NCBI RefSeq assembly: GCF_041379765.1
Contig: NZ_CP166919.1
Coordinates: 3,100,001-3,164,000 of the forward strand
Length of the DNA: 64,000 nt
Direction: 5' to 3'
From: Thalassotalea sp. Sam97
Lineage (GTDB): Bacteria > Pseudomonadota > Gammaproteobacteria > Enterobacterales > Alteromonadaceae
Shown here: positions 1 through 9,604 of the stretch, piece after piece
Position numbering within the stretch: position 1 is the stretch's first letter
How the letters are laid out: the number at the start of each line of letters is the position of its first letter
Translations under genes and position numbers: made by a program
The notes under the pieces: generated by a model
Database searches by the model: none
The model's input: only the letters and a program-made list of their open reading frames with translations
Told to the model about the DNA's origin: nothing

Positions 1-51
1 GGCGATAGTAAAACCCGCTTTGTATTAATTGCACGAATCGTCTGTCGTTTA

Positions 52-80
52 TTAACAAATTAAGGCTTTTATGCTATTGT
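52..80 (+). promoter_or_regulatory. candidate sigma70 promoter for pyrB
   Basis: A TTAACA -35-like box (52-57) lies 17 bp before TATTGT (75-80). The TGC just before the -10 gives an extended -10, and a GC-rich TGCGCGC follows. It would give a leader of about 100 nt ahead of pyrB. No clear pyrimidine attenuator was found; a 6-bp pairing (106-111 with 141-146) is possible but has no U-run. Assigned by eye. Confidence 0.4.
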
Positions 81-187
81 TGCGCGCAATTTAAACAGTC
101 GTATAAGCGCCGTTAAAACCCATCAAGCTGCCGTTGTGGTGGCGCTAGGTTTTCAACCGCTTTAATAAACGTTTCGAGTAGTTAACT

Positions 188-1204
188 ATGATGAAGTTTC
201 AGGGTAACCATGTCTTATCGGTATCCCAATTTGATCGCGAATCGGTCACCAAAATTTTAGACGTTGCTAAGCGTATGATCCCATACGCTGCACGCCAAAA
301 ACGCTGCAATGTGTTGGAAGGAGCCATTTTAAATAACCTTTTCTTCGAACCAAGTACTCGTACACGGGTATCGTTTGGCACTGCCTTCCAACTTCTTGGT
401 GGTTTTGTACACGAAACTGTTGGTCAAGAAAGCTCGTCACTAACCAAAGGTGAATCGCTATTTGATACCGCTCGAGTGATCAGTGGTTATGCGGACATTA
501 TCGCTATGCGCCACCCAACCATGCACTCGGTAGCCGAATTTGCGGAAGGTAGCACGGTCCCGGTTATCAACGGTGGTGATGGCGCAAATGAGCACCCAAC
601 CCAAGCACTATTAGACTTATTTACCATCAACGCTGAAATGGCTCGTTTCAACAAAGGTATTGATGACTTAAATATTGTCTTAATGGGTGACTTAAAACAC
701 GGTCGAACGGTTCACTCGTTATCAAAGTTATTGGCACTTTACGACAACATCAACCTTACTTTAGTGTCACCTCGTGAGCTACAAATGCCCGATCATGTGG
801 TATCAACATTGGATAATGCGGGTCACAGAATCACCATCACAGATACCATGGCTGGTAATCTAAAGAGTGATGTGGTTTATCAAACACGAATTCAAGAAGA
901 GCGCTTTAGTAGCAAAGAAGAGGCCAACAAGTACCGCGGCCACTTTAGCTTAAACCAAGCGCTGTATGAGCAGCACTGCCGTGACAATACTGTCATTATG
1001 CACCCGCTACCGCGTGATTCACGTCCCGATGCGAACGAACTCGATGTCGATTTAAACGATAACACTAATTTGGCCATTTTCCGCCAAGCACAAAATGGTG
1101 TGTTAGTGCGCATGGCGTTATTTGCTTTAGCACTTGGCGTCGAAGACAAGCTAACGCAATACGAGCGCGACGTCACTTGGTATAGCAACAAGCACGCTGA
1201 ATAA
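188..1204 (+). CDS. pyrB: aspartate carbamoyltransferase catalytic subunit
   Basis: Condenses carbamoyl phosphate with aspartate, the committed step of cytosolic pyrimidine synthesis. The 338-aa protein has the carbamoyl-phosphate loop FEPSTRTR near residues 53-60, the HPTQALLDL segment in the middle, and a C-terminal HPLPRDSRPD segment. It is longer than the roughly 310 aa of the E. coli catalytic chain, and no pyrI regulatory gene follows, so the allosteric partner is absent here or encoded elsewhere. hemL begins 27 bp downstream, so the two may be cotranscribed. ATG-ATG opens the frame; either could be the start. Confidence 0.95.
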   Translation: MMKFQGNHVLSVSQFDRESVTKILDVAKRMIPYAARQKRCNVLEGAILNNLFFEPSTRTRVSFGTAFQLLGGFVHETVGQESSSLTKGESLFDTARVISGYADIIAMRHPTMHSVAEFAEGSTVPVINGGDGANEHPTQALLDLFTINAEMARFNKGIDDLNIVLMGDLKHGRTVHSLSKLLALYDNINLTLVSPRELQMPDHVVSTLDNAGHRITITDTMAGNLKSDVVYQTRIQEERFSSKEEANKYRGHFSLNQALYEQHCRDNTVIMHPLPRDSRPDANELDVDLNDNTNLAIFRQAQNGVLVRMALFALALGVEDKLTQYERDVTWYSNKHAE

Positions 1205-1231
1205 TAGCACCGACAACTTTTGGAATTTATT

Positions 1232-2512
1232 ATGTCAAACTCACAACAGTTATTTGAAAAAGCTCAACAAACCATCCCTGGTGGCGTGAATTCACCGGTA
1301 CGTGCATTTAAAGGTGTTGGTGGTGAACCTCGCTTTATTGAACGAGCCGATGGTGCCTATACATTTGATGCCGATGGCAACAAATACATCGACTACGTCG
1401 GTTCTTGGGGGCCAATGATCTTAGGTCACAATCACCCTAAAATTTTACAAGCCGTTATTGAAACGGCGAAAAATGGTTTAAGTTTTGGTGCGCCAACCGA
1501 ACTTGAAATTACTATGGCAGAAAAAGTTCGTGAACTGGTACCAAGCATGGAAAAACTGCGCATGGTAAGTTCTGGTACTGAAGCAACCATGAGTGCTATT
1601 CGCTTAGCCCGCGGCTACACTGGACGCGATAAAATCCTTAAGTTTGAAGGCTGCTATCATGGTCATGCTGACTCTTTACTCGTTAAGGCTGGCTCAGGAG
1701 CATTGACCTTAGGTGTGCCAAACTCGCCAGGTATCCCTGCAGACCTTGCTCAGCATACATTGACTGTGACCTATAACGACATCGAGTCAGTAAAAGATAT
1801 TTTTGCTAAGTTTGGTGATGATATCGCGTGTATCATTGTGGAACCTGTTGCTGGTAACATGAACTGTATTCCACCGGTTGCCGGCTTCCTTGAAGGATTG
1901 CGTAGCATCTGTGACGAGTACAAGTCGGTATTGATTTTCGACGAAGTTATGACAGGTTTCCGTGTGGCACTCGGTGGCGCACAACAATACTACAATATCA
2001 AGCCTGACTTAACGACGCTGGGCAAAGTCATTGGTGGTGGTATGCCTGTCGGTGCTTTTGGTGGTAAAGCTGAAATAATGGATTATATTGCCCCAGTAGG
2101 CCCAGTTTACCAGGCGGGTACATTATCAGGTAATCCTATCGCCATGGCGGCTGGCTTGGCAGCGTTGACCGAACTTTCAAGCAAAGATTACCATGCCGAG
2201 CTTGCCAGCAAGACTAAACAATTGGCAGAAGGCTTTAAAGCCGCAGCAGATAAACATGGCGTGGCGTTAAGCATCAATTACGTAGGTGCAATGTTCGGTA
2301 TCTTCTTCACTGAGCAACCGCAAGTTGACACCTTTGCCCAAGTTATGCAGGGTGATAACGACAAGTTCAACAAGTTCTTCCATATGATGCTAGATGAAGG
2401 CGTATATTTAGCCCCTTCAGCATTTGAAGCAGGCTTTTTATCGGCGGCACACAGCGATGCAGATATCGCTGACACCCTTGCTGCTGCTGAGCGTTGTTTT
2501 AGCAAGCTATAA
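1232..2512 (+). CDS. hemL: glutamate-1-semialdehyde 2,1-aminomutase
   Basis: PLP enzyme that converts glutamate-1-semialdehyde to 5-aminolevulinate in the C5 haem pathway. The start was moved from an upstream in-frame TTG (1220) to the ATG at 1232, giving the usual 426-aa protein starting MSNSQQLF. The family segments PGGVNSPVRAF near the N terminus, GTEATMSAIRLARG and the lysine motif TTLGKVIGGGMPVGAFGG (Schiff-base lysine near residue 265) are all present. A strong hairpin terminator follows within 40 bp. Confidence 0.95.
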   Translation: MSNSQQLFEKAQQTIPGGVNSPVRAFKGVGGEPRFIERADGAYTFDADGNKYIDYVGSWGPMILGHNHPKILQAVIETAKNGLSFGAPTELEITMAEKVRELVPSMEKLRMVSSGTEATMSAIRLARGYTGRDKILKFEGCYHGHADSLLVKAGSGALTLGVPNSPGIPADLAQHTLTVTYNDIESVKDIFAKFGDDIACIIVEPVAGNMNCIPPVAGFLEGLRSICDEYKSVLIFDEVMTGFRVALGGAQQYYNIKPDLTTLGKVIGGGMPVGAFGGKAEIMDYIAPVGPVYQAGTLSGNPIAMAAGLAALTELSSKDYHAELASKTKQLAEGFKAAADKHGVALSINYVGAMFGIFFTEQPQVDTFAQVMQGDNDKFNKFFHMMLDEGVYLAPSAFEAGFLSAAHSDADIADTLAAAERCFSKL

Positions 2513-2546
2513 TAGCGTTCTCGATACAACACATATTGAATAAACA

Positions 2547-2571
2547 AAAGGCTGCATCTGCAGCCTTTTTT
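2547..2571 (+). terminator. intrinsic terminator after hemL
   Basis: A 9-bp stem (AAAGGCTGC, loop ATCT, GCAGCCTTT) ends in a T-run. It has A-residues on the other side, so it could also work for the opposite strand. Confidence 0.85.
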
Positions 2572-2597
2572 ACACCGGTTGTCAAAGATCGCTATGA

Positions 2598-2866
2598 CTA
2601 GAGCGTGTTGATCTGTTGAGGTTGTTTTTGCAGCAATTTATGATGTTTTTATACAAGGCAGAACTTATGTTGTGTGGTTACTCCACATAAGTAAGTGATA
2701 ACACAGTAGAAAGGCGTCATAAAAGCTGTCCTTTGGATTCGTTTAAATGCATTTTTTTCATTGTTACTTACTCTGTGCGTAGAATAACTATGCGTATCAC
2801 AAGTGCCGCGATAAAAATGCATTTAATTCGAACAAAATTTAACCCTGAAAGATCAACACGCTCTAG
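2598..2866. mobile_element. MITE-like element bounded by perfect 17-bp inverted repeats
   Basis: The 17 bases at 2598-2614 (CTAGAGCGTGTTGATCT) are exactly repeated in reverse complement at 2850-2866, 269 bp end to end. The outermost CTAG on each side could be a 4-bp target duplication, which fits the YTAR target preference of IS5-group elements, leaving a 13-bp terminal repeat. An inner imperfect inverted pair (about 2732-2752 and 2813-2832, both around AAATGCATTT) adds symmetry. No transposase frame fits inside, so a non-autonomous element is inferred. It fills most of the gap between hemL and mrcB; nothing else is seen there. Confidence 0.6.
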
Positions 2867-2995
2867 GATGTATTACCTTTGTTTATATCTTCCACAACGA
2901 GCTATTTTTGTAATAGCAAAGCAGAACGAACGACGCTTGCTTGTTCCAAATGACAGAATTCTAATGCCGCTAGTGCGAAAAATAGCCATTGCCAC

Positions 2996-5323
2996 TTAAT
3001 CCGAGTCTAGTCCAAATAGCTGCTTAAGCCATGTTAAGCTTTGTTCTTTTTCTTGCAAACAACTACTACTGTAGGTAATCGCCTCAACAATCGCTGGATA
3101 GCTAGCTACGTCTTTACAGTTGCCCTGGACGGCATTGCCAGTTGCGAGCTCAAAACGCGTCATCGATACCCCGCTTGGCATGATATCCGAACGACTTACG
3201 CCACCATATTGATTAATAATGTTAGCGAAAATAGGTAACGCCGCCGAGCTACCAGTAAGTGTCGTCGATTTATTATCATCGAATCCAACCCAAGTCGTCA
3301 CCATCGTTTGTTGGTCATAACCTACAAACCATGCATCTCGACCATCATTACTGGTACCTGTTTTGCCTGCAACGACAGTATCAGGTAATCGCCACGTTAA
3401 CGCCTGCGCGGTGCCCCGTTGCGCAACTTGTGTTAACGCATAGTCAAGAAGGTAAGAAACGTTTTCATCAATGCGCAAATCAACACTTTGAAAACGGGAC
3501 CACAACTCATCACCATTGCCTGACAACACATAGTTTATTGCCGACGACTGATTATACATGCCACCATTAGCTATGGTGTTATACCAATTATTAACTTGCA
3601 GCGGCGACATATTAATAGCCCCGAGAAATAGACTTGGCACTTGCTCAATTGTTTGCTGATAACCCAGCGACCAGAGCGTATCAGCAACACTGCTCACTCC
3701 CAATTGTTGACCGAGGTTAACAGTCGGCACATTCAGCGAAGCAATTAATGCTTCCAACAAGGAAACGCTACCTCGGTACTTGCCATCATAATTTTTCGGC
3801 TGCCAGACATGCTCTTTAGAGCTGATAAGGGATAACGGTTTATCCTCTAACAACGTAGCAAAACTAAACTGCGCTGGTTTTTGTAATGCTGTTAAATAAA
3901 CAACAGGTTTAATCAACGAACCAATTGGCCGTTGCGCATCTAACGCACGATTAAAGCCAGAGAATTTAACCTCTTTACCACCAACTACCGCTTCTACCGC
4001 ACCACTGCGAATGTCACTTACAACAACTGCACCTTGTAAGCCTTGTGACGGCATATTCGCCTGTAGCGCCTGCAATTGATTTATGAGTGCCTTTTCAGCA
4101 AACAACTGCTTATTAATATCAAAGCCCGTAAAGATACGAATGCCAGATTGTAATGCACTGGTCGCGCCCATTTGCTTTAACTCACGACGCACGAGTTGCA
4201 TGTATGCAGGAAACGTCTGCTTCGCCATACGTCGTTCTGGACGAACACCTAATGGCAAAGACACCAGCTGTTGATATTCATCACTATTAAAAAAGTGATT
4301 TTCAAACATCAACTTCAGTACCAAATCCCGTCGGTGGCGAGCACTTTCCGGTGAACGCCAAGGATCGTACAAAGAAGGACCTTTAACAAGAGCGACTAAT
4401 AAAGCCACTTCATGCGAATGGAGCTGCTGAATATCTTTGCCAAAATAAAATTTAGCGGCCAAGCCGAATCCATGTATGCCATTAGCAAAATGCTGACCTA
4501 AATAGACTTCGTTGATATAAGCTTCAAGCAACTGATCTTTAGAGTAGCGGATCTCAAGAATCACCGACATCATTGCTTCATTGACTTTACGCCAAAGCGT
4601 TTTATCACGGTTAAGATACATGTTTTTGGTCAACTGCTGGGTCAGCGTACTACCGCCTTGCACGGTTCTTCCAGCCAGTAAGTTTTGCCAAAACGCACGT
4701 AAAATACCCGTTGGCGAGATGCCATGATGATGATAAAAATCACGATCTTCCACCAGCAGTAAAGTATCAATTAACTGTTGCGGTACTTGTTGCAATCCAA
4801 GCACTTGGCGATCTTCACCATCGGCTGAAGTAATACGATCAAGTAATACAGGCTCTATCAACAGCTGAGCAGCGGGACGATTATCACGTAACAGCTTAGC
4901 TATCGCATCATTGCGAATTTTGATATCTAGCTTAGTGGGTTGCTCAAGACCATAGCCAAAATCAAATGCTCTGCGATATATTTGAATACCATTATCTGCT
5001 ACCGCATATTGGCCAGGCAAACGAATGAACTCCACCCGCTGATAACCCATATAATCAAGTTGTTGGACAAGTAGCTCAAGTTTGATATCGCTGTTTTTGC
5101 TAAACCGCAATACTTTGCCGTACACTTGCGCTGGTAGCTGCCAACGTTGTCCTTCAAATTTTTGCCTAACTTTACCGTCTAGATAAATGCCATAGACGAG
5201 AAAAGCGGCAACAAAAATTAGCGATAATTTTAAGCCTGTTGCAACAAACCAATGTGCAAAATCCTGTTTTTTTTCAGGCGCAACCTTGCCCTTAGTAAAG
5301 CCCGGTTGTTTCTTCTTACTCAT
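2996..5323 (-). CDS. mrcB: penicillin-binding protein 1B (bifunctional transglycosylase/transpeptidase)
   Basis: Polymerises and crosslinks peptidoglycan from the periplasmic face of the inner membrane. The 775-aa protein has a short basic N terminus, one membrane anchor (about residues 30-47), then a UB2H-like linker. The GT51 transglycosylase domain carries EDRDFYHHHG (catalytic Glu about 192) and GGSTLTQQ (223-230). The transpeptidase domain carries SLIK (Ser 469), SLN (529-531) and KTGTS (654-658). The stop of hrpB overlaps its ATG (TAATG), so the two are translationally linked. The outer-membrane activator LpoB is not nearby. Confidence 0.95.
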   Translation of the reverse strand: MSKKKQPGFTKGKVAPEKKQDFAHWFVATGLKLSLIFVAAFLVYGIYLDGKVRQKFEGQRWQLPAQVYGKVLRFSKNSDIKLELLVQQLDYMGYQRVEFIRLPGQYAVADNGIQIYRRAFDFGYGLEQPTKLDIKIRNDAIAKLLRDNRPAAQLLIEPVLLDRITSADGEDRQVLGLQQVPQQLIDTLLLVEDRDFYHHHGISPTGILRAFWQNLLAGRTVQGGSTLTQQLTKNMYLNRDKTLWRKVNEAMMSVILEIRYSKDQLLEAYINEVYLGQHFANGIHGFGLAAKFYFGKDIQQLHSHEVALLVALVKGPSLYDPWRSPESARHRRDLVLKLMFENHFFNSDEYQQLVSLPLGVRPERRMAKQTFPAYMQLVRRELKQMGATSALQSGIRIFTGFDINKQLFAEKALINQLQALQANMPSQGLQGAVVVSDIRSGAVEAVVGGKEVKFSGFNRALDAQRPIGSLIKPVVYLTALQKPAQFSFATLLEDKPLSLISSKEHVWQPKNYDGKYRGSVSLLEALIASLNVPTVNLGQQLGVSSVADTLWSLGYQQTIEQVPSLFLGAINMSPLQVNNWYNTIANGGMYNQSSAINYVLSGNGDELWSRFQSVDLRIDENVSYLLDYALTQVAQRGTAQALTWRLPDTVVAGKTGTSNDGRDAWFVGYDQQTMVTTWVGFDDNKSTTLTGSSAALPIFANIINQYGGVSRSDIMPSGVSMTRFELATGNAVQGNCKDVASYPAIVEAITYSSSCLQEKEQSLTWLKQLFGLDSD

Positions 5324-7917
5324 TATGTTTCGCCATTTACTATATGTTTTTTGGTTTTATTTGTTGGTTTCGCATTTGCGGGATCATCTGGCCAATAATG
5401 CTTTGGATAATTGGCCTTCATATCTTTTTGTACCTGTTTATAGCTGCCTTGCCAGAACCGCGCCAAATCTTGTGTTATTTGGATAGGGCGACCCGCCGGA
5501 GATAACAACTCGAGCACAACATTGGTTTGCCCATTGGCGACAACAGGTGATGTAGTTAAACCATACACTTGCTGCATAGGTAAGGCAACTCTTGGTTGCG
5601 GTTGATCATTATAGCTATAGCTGAACTTGCGCCCTAGCGGCGACTCATAGTGCTCGGGTGCCCAAGTAGCAAGTTTGCGCATGGCCTCATAGCCAATATA
5701 ATCACTGAAAATTTGCCAATAATTTAACGCCTGTAACTCACTGATGCTTGTGATGTTAATCAAATAGGGTGCTAACCAAATATCAATCTCGTTTAGCAAT
5801 GTGTTGTCACTGACATCTGGAAAGTCGGCTTCTGGCCAGTACTGATTAAGCCATCGCACCCTAGTTAATAAATTCGTTATTTTGGCACTCAATGATAACG
5901 CCGATAGACCTTTTTCTTTTACATAATGACACCACATGTTAGCTAACTTATCAGCAGCTAATTGCATCGGAATACGTGCGCTGTTAATGATTAAATGGTG
6001 AAGTACGGTCTGTTTTTCACTGCGAATGTTACCTTGTGATTGATCAAATATCAGTACTTCTTTGCTAATGATATCATTAGCAAAATACTCAAGGAGCTGA
6101 GTTTCCTCAATTGCTTCGGCAAGTGCAATCGTTAGTTTACTGTCTTGACGTCTAAGGTTGGCAATCACCAGATAGGGCTCTGTAAATAAAGGGTCTTGAT
6201 AATCAAGTTCTGCACCTTTGCCATTGGCACATAAATAACTACCTTGCCGTTGTCGCTGCTGAGCGATGCGTTCAGGGTATGCAAATGCCAATAACAAACC
6301 AAGGTAATGTAATGGTAACTGATCGAGTGTTCGACAAAACTGAGCACGGCTGTTGTTAGTATCTTGCCGATTATGTTTAAGCAATGGTAAAGCTTTCGCA
6401 AATAAGCGCTTGGCATTATCGACAATGCGCATCTTTAGCCCCTTATTTACCGAACTGCCAGCCGAATTTTGCAATAGACTATAGATTCGTTGTTTAACGC
6501 TGACCTGCTGATTAGCAAGCTCACGAAGAAAAATATCACGCTCTTCTAGCAGTGCAGCCAGTAAACATGCCAGCGATAATAACTCTGGTAATTGCTCAGT
6601 ACGAACCGTAAGCGACATGACTATCATATTCGCCAGCCTAGGATGACATGCTAAGGTGGTTATTTTTTTACCATGAGTCGTTAAGCGATGATTATCATCA
6701 ACCGCGGAAAATTGCTGTAATAAATACCAACAATGTTGCTCAGTGACTTTATTTGGTAACTCGATAAATGCCAAATTAGCGAAACTAGCTACGCCCCAAT
6801 TCGCCACGTCTAAGGTCAATGGCAACAAATCTGCCGTGGCTATCTCACTGGCGCTGAAGGCAGGACGACGTTGATAATTTTCTTGAGAATAAAGGCGAAT
6901 ACAGCGACCTGGGGCTGTCCGCCCTGCACGCCCTCGACGCTGCTCAGCAGACGCTTGACTAATAGGTTGCAGTTTCAATTGATTAGCCAGTATTTGCTCA
7001 TTGTAATTAGCGGCTTTCTCTAAGCCACTGTCAATCACCAAGGTAATACCGTCAATGGTTATCGATGTTTCTGCAATATTCGTGGCAAGCACCACTTTTT
7101 GCTCGTCAGGTTGGCAAGCTCTTATTGCCTGCTGTTGGCGCTTGATATCCATATCACCATATAAACCATGCAAGGTGACGTTACTTGGTAACATAGCCTG
7201 CAAGCGTCGTTCAACGGTTTTAATTTCGCCACTGCCTGGTAAAAAAACCAATATCGACTGGTTATGTTGCTGCACTTGCTCACTAACCACGCGCAGTAAA
7301 TGATCTAACCAATGATGCTGGCCAATAACAGGCTGGTAATCGATTGCTACCGGATAATTTCTGCCTTCACTATTGAGCTGAAAAGCATCAGGTAAGGTTG
7401 ACTGCAAATAGCTATTATCTAATGTGGCAGACATAATTAGCAGCGACAAGTTGTCACGTAAACCTTGCTGAATATCTAGCGCTAAAGCTAATCCTAAATC
7501 GGCATGCAATGAGCGTTCGTGAAATTCGTCGAAGATAATTAAGCCAACGCCACTTAACTCATTATCAGCAAGAATCATGCGCGTCAAAATACCTTCGGTG
7601 ACCACTTCTAAACGCGTGCGAGTACTTATTTTACTTTCACCCCGCATACGGTAGCCAACCGTTTCACCAACATTTTCCGACAGCAAGCTGGCAAGCCTCA
7701 GTGCCACACTTTTGGCTGCCAGACGACGAGGTTGCAACATAATGATTTTTTGTCCGGCAAACCGTTCACTTGCTAATAACCATAGCGGTAGTACTGTCGA
7801 TTTACCCGCGCCAGGTGGTGCTGATAAGATGATATTGCTATGGTTTATTATAGCCTGCTCAAGTTGCGACTTGATGGCATATACAGGAAGTTCTGTTGTG
7901 GTAGTTGGGCTGGACAT
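5323..7917 (-). CDS. hrpB: ATP-dependent RNA helicase HrpB
   Basis: DEAH/DExH-box helicase of about 864 aa, the usual length for HrpB. It shows Walker A APPGAGKST near residue 35, the DEFH box (IIFDEFHERS) near 130, SATLD (motif III) and QRRGRAGR (motif VI), followed by the HA2 and HrpB C-terminal regions. An in-frame TTG sits one codon upstream; the ATG at 7917 is preferred. The cellular role of HrpB is poorly defined. It is directly followed by mrcB with a 1-bp overlap, an arrangement also found in other gammaproteobacteria. Confidence 0.93.
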   Translation of the reverse strand: MSSPTTTTELPVYAIKSQLEQAIINHSNIILSAPPGAGKSTVLPLWLLASERFAGQKIIMLQPRRLAAKSVALRLASLLSENVGETVGYRMRGESKISTRTRLEVVTEGILTRMILADNELSGVGLIIFDEFHERSLHADLGLALALDIQQGLRDNLSLLIMSATLDNSYLQSTLPDAFQLNSEGRNYPVAIDYQPVIGQHHWLDHLLRVVSEQVQQHNQSILVFLPGSGEIKTVERRLQAMLPSNVTLHGLYGDMDIKRQQQAIRACQPDEQKVVLATNIAETSITIDGITLVIDSGLEKAANYNEQILANQLKLQPISQASAEQRRGRAGRTAPGRCIRLYSQENYQRRPAFSASEIATADLLPLTLDVANWGVASFANLAFIELPNKVTEQHCWYLLQQFSAVDDNHRLTTHGKKITTLACHPRLANMIVMSLTVRTEQLPELLSLACLLAALLEERDIFLRELANQQVSVKQRIYSLLQNSAGSSVNKGLKMRIVDNAKRLFAKALPLLKHNRQDTNNSRAQFCRTLDQLPLHYLGLLLAFAYPERIAQQRQRQGSYLCANGKGAELDYQDPLFTEPYLVIANLRRQDSKLTIALAEAIEETQLLEYFANDIISKEVLIFDQSQGNIRSEKQTVLHHLIINSARIPMQLAADKLANMWCHYVKEKGLSALSLSAKITNLLTRVRWLNQYWPEADFPDVSDNTLLNEIDIWLAPYLINITSISELQALNYWQIFSDYIGYEAMRKLATWAPEHYESPLGRKFSYSYNDQPQPRVALPMQQVYGLTTSPVVANGQTNVVLELLSPAGRPIQITQDLARFWQGSYKQVQKDMKANYPKHYWPDDPANAKPTNKTKKHIVNGET

Positions 7918-8002
7918 CAACGAATTCAGCTATGGTTTATCAATAACACGGTTATATCATATTTTGGCCGCTTGGTATTAGCCATTAACAGGAGAAACTA
8001 GC

Positions 8003-8539
8003 GTGACCTTGCCACTTAAACGGGTATTTTTTGCATTAAACCCATCAATAAAATCAAAGAAACAAATACACAACTGGTTGCGATATTATGTAGATGAACC
8101 ATATAAACCGGTGCCTATGGCTAATTTTCATATCACCTTACAGTTTCTTGGCCAAATAACAGAGCAACAACAACGACAAATAGAAATTGCTGTAGCTCAC
8201 ATCGAGAGCCCTAAGCTAGAAGTTAGGCTAGATACTTTTAACTACTGGCCAAAGCCGAAAATTTTATGGCTAGGCTGTCGACAGCCTGAAGCGCTATTGC
8301 TTAGCTTACAGCAACAAATATCTCAAGCCTGTCATGCGCTCAGTTTTGTTGAACAACATTCGGATTACACCCCTCATCTAACCCTATCGAGAAAAGCATA
8401 TGGCTTACCCGAGCTAACAAAGGAAGGCAAAAAGTCGTTAGATTTTGTCTTAACGTTTAATGAATTTTGTCTAATGCAATCTGTTTCCACTGAGCATGGG
8501 GTAAGGTATGATGTATTGCGCTGTTGGCCTTTAAGATAA
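8003..8539 (+). CDS. thpR: RNA 2',3'-cyclic phosphodiesterase (2H family)
   Basis: The 178-aa protein carries the two HxTx motifs of the 2H phosphoesterase superfamily: HITL (in NFHITLQFLG) and HLTL (in YTPHLTLSRKA). This family hydrolyses 2',3'-cyclic phosphate RNA ends to 2'-phosphate and was first named as a 2'-5' RNA ligase. Translation probably begins at the GTG at 8003, preceded by AGGAG at 7990-7994. It is transcribed divergently from hrpB; the 85-bp gap should hold both promoters. Confidence 0.88.
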   Translation: MTLPLKRVFFALNPSIKSKKQIHNWLRYYVDEPYKPVPMANFHITLQFLGQITEQQQRQIEIAVAHIESPKLEVRLDTFNYWPKPKILWLGCRQPEALLLSLQQQISQACHALSFVEQHSDYTPHLTLSRKAYGLPELTKEGKKSLDFVLTFNEFCLMQSVSTEHGVRYDVLRCWPLR

Positions 8540-8624
8540 AGCGAGCCATAGCAAGTCGAAATCACCTATCAGTTGATATCGCCTGATACTTTCTGTTCCA
8601 CCCAACGAAATCGAAACATAGATA

Positions 8625-9509
8625 ATGAGTCTTTACCTAAAATTTATTACCGCGGCGTTTCAGCCAAGAAGCTTTTTTGTACCCATGGCAAGTGTGATTC
8701 TCGGTACCGGCCTTGCTGATTTAGTGAGCCTCATTAATGGGCAATTGTTTATTTCCTGTTTTGTCCTTGTCGCTTTAGCACAAATTAGCCTCAACCTCGC
8801 CAATAATTATCAATCTGCATTCATCGATACACAACGCGACCATAAGTTTTCCGCTCATGTGCAACGCCTGCAATATAAATTACTGACCCTTACCTACATA
8901 GTTACCGGGGTATTTGTAACGGCATTGATTGTTTGCTTCGTCGCCAGTCGAGGCTTAGCATTGCTAGATGGCATACTAGTGTTACTAATAGCCCTACCTC
9001 TGGCGATTACGGTGCGCTTAAAGACTTTGTATACAAAGCAACAATTAACTCCCTATGCTATGGTTGCGACGATTTTTTACAGCTTATGCTATGGCTTACT
9101 ACCAGCTATTAGCTCTTTCTATTTGCATACCGCTACGGTGACGGTTTATAGCTTAGTACTTGCCATATGTTGTGCTTTGCTCACAACACTGCCTTTTTTA
9201 AGTGAGCAAGCGCTGACAATAATCAAACAAACCGATAACCAAACAAACGATAAACCACAGCTTAGTGAGAATTTAAAGTGGCAAAAGCTTATCTTAATCA
9301 CAGCGACAATATGCACGGCTGCAGCCATTTATTTTCTCAACATTCCTCTGCTCGCAGGTATTTTTATTCTGGCGTTACCATCGCTGGTCGCAACCATAGC
9401 CACGGTGGAACATTTACCCGATGTTGATATAGCTCGCTCGCAAGCAACCAAAGTTGCGGTTACCACATTTGCGTTTTGGGTTTTATTTACGGTGGGGATG
9501 CTACTTTAA
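8625..9509 (+). CDS. UbiA/MenA-like prenyltransferase family membrane protein
   Basis: A 294-aa polytopic protein with about eight or nine hydrophobic segments. The N-terminal region resembles MenA: FQPRSFFVP, then NLANNYQSAFIDTQRDHK, which matches the first Asp/Asn-rich motif that binds the prenyl diphosphate via Mg2+. The second Asp-rich motif expected in active UbiA-type enzymes is not recognisable; the corresponding loop reads SEQALTIIKQTDNQTND. It may therefore be a diverged prenyltransferase, or one that has lost activity. A shared terminator separates it from convergent pepB. Confidence 0.55.
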   Translation: MSLYLKFITAAFQPRSFFVPMASVILGTGLADLVSLINGQLFISCFVLVALAQISLNLANNYQSAFIDTQRDHKFSAHVQRLQYKLLTLTYIVTGVFVTALIVCFVASRGLALLDGILVLLIALPLAITVRLKTLYTKQQLTPYAMVATIFYSLCYGLLPAISSFYLHTATVTVYSLVLAICCALLTTLPFLSEQALTIIKQTDNQTNDKPQLSENLKWQKLILITATICTAAAIYFLNIPLLAGIFILALPSLVATIATVEHLPDVDIARSQATKVAVTTFAFWVLFTVGMLL

Positions 9510-9545
9510 ACTAAGAGTCGCATAATTCTCGCTAACTAAAGACAA

Positions 9546-9570
9546 AAACAGCGGCTTAATGCCGCTGTTT
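9546..9570. terminator. terminator between convergent UbiA-like gene and pepB
   Basis: Perfect 10-bp stem AAACAGCGGC / GCCGCTGTTT with loop TTAAT. The flanking A-rich (left) and T-rich (right) sequence fits use in both directions. Confidence 0.75.
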
Positions 9571-9604
9571 GTTTCGTATATTGTACGTTATCAGTGACGA
9601 TAAA

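Noticed and set aside
1220..1231. TTG start for hemL
   Set aside because: The ATG at 1232 gives the conserved N terminus and length.
2733..2999. 88-codon plus-strand frame between hemL and mrcB
   Set aside because: It spans the inverted-repeat element and runs into the mrcB end, has no ribosome site and no protein-like features.
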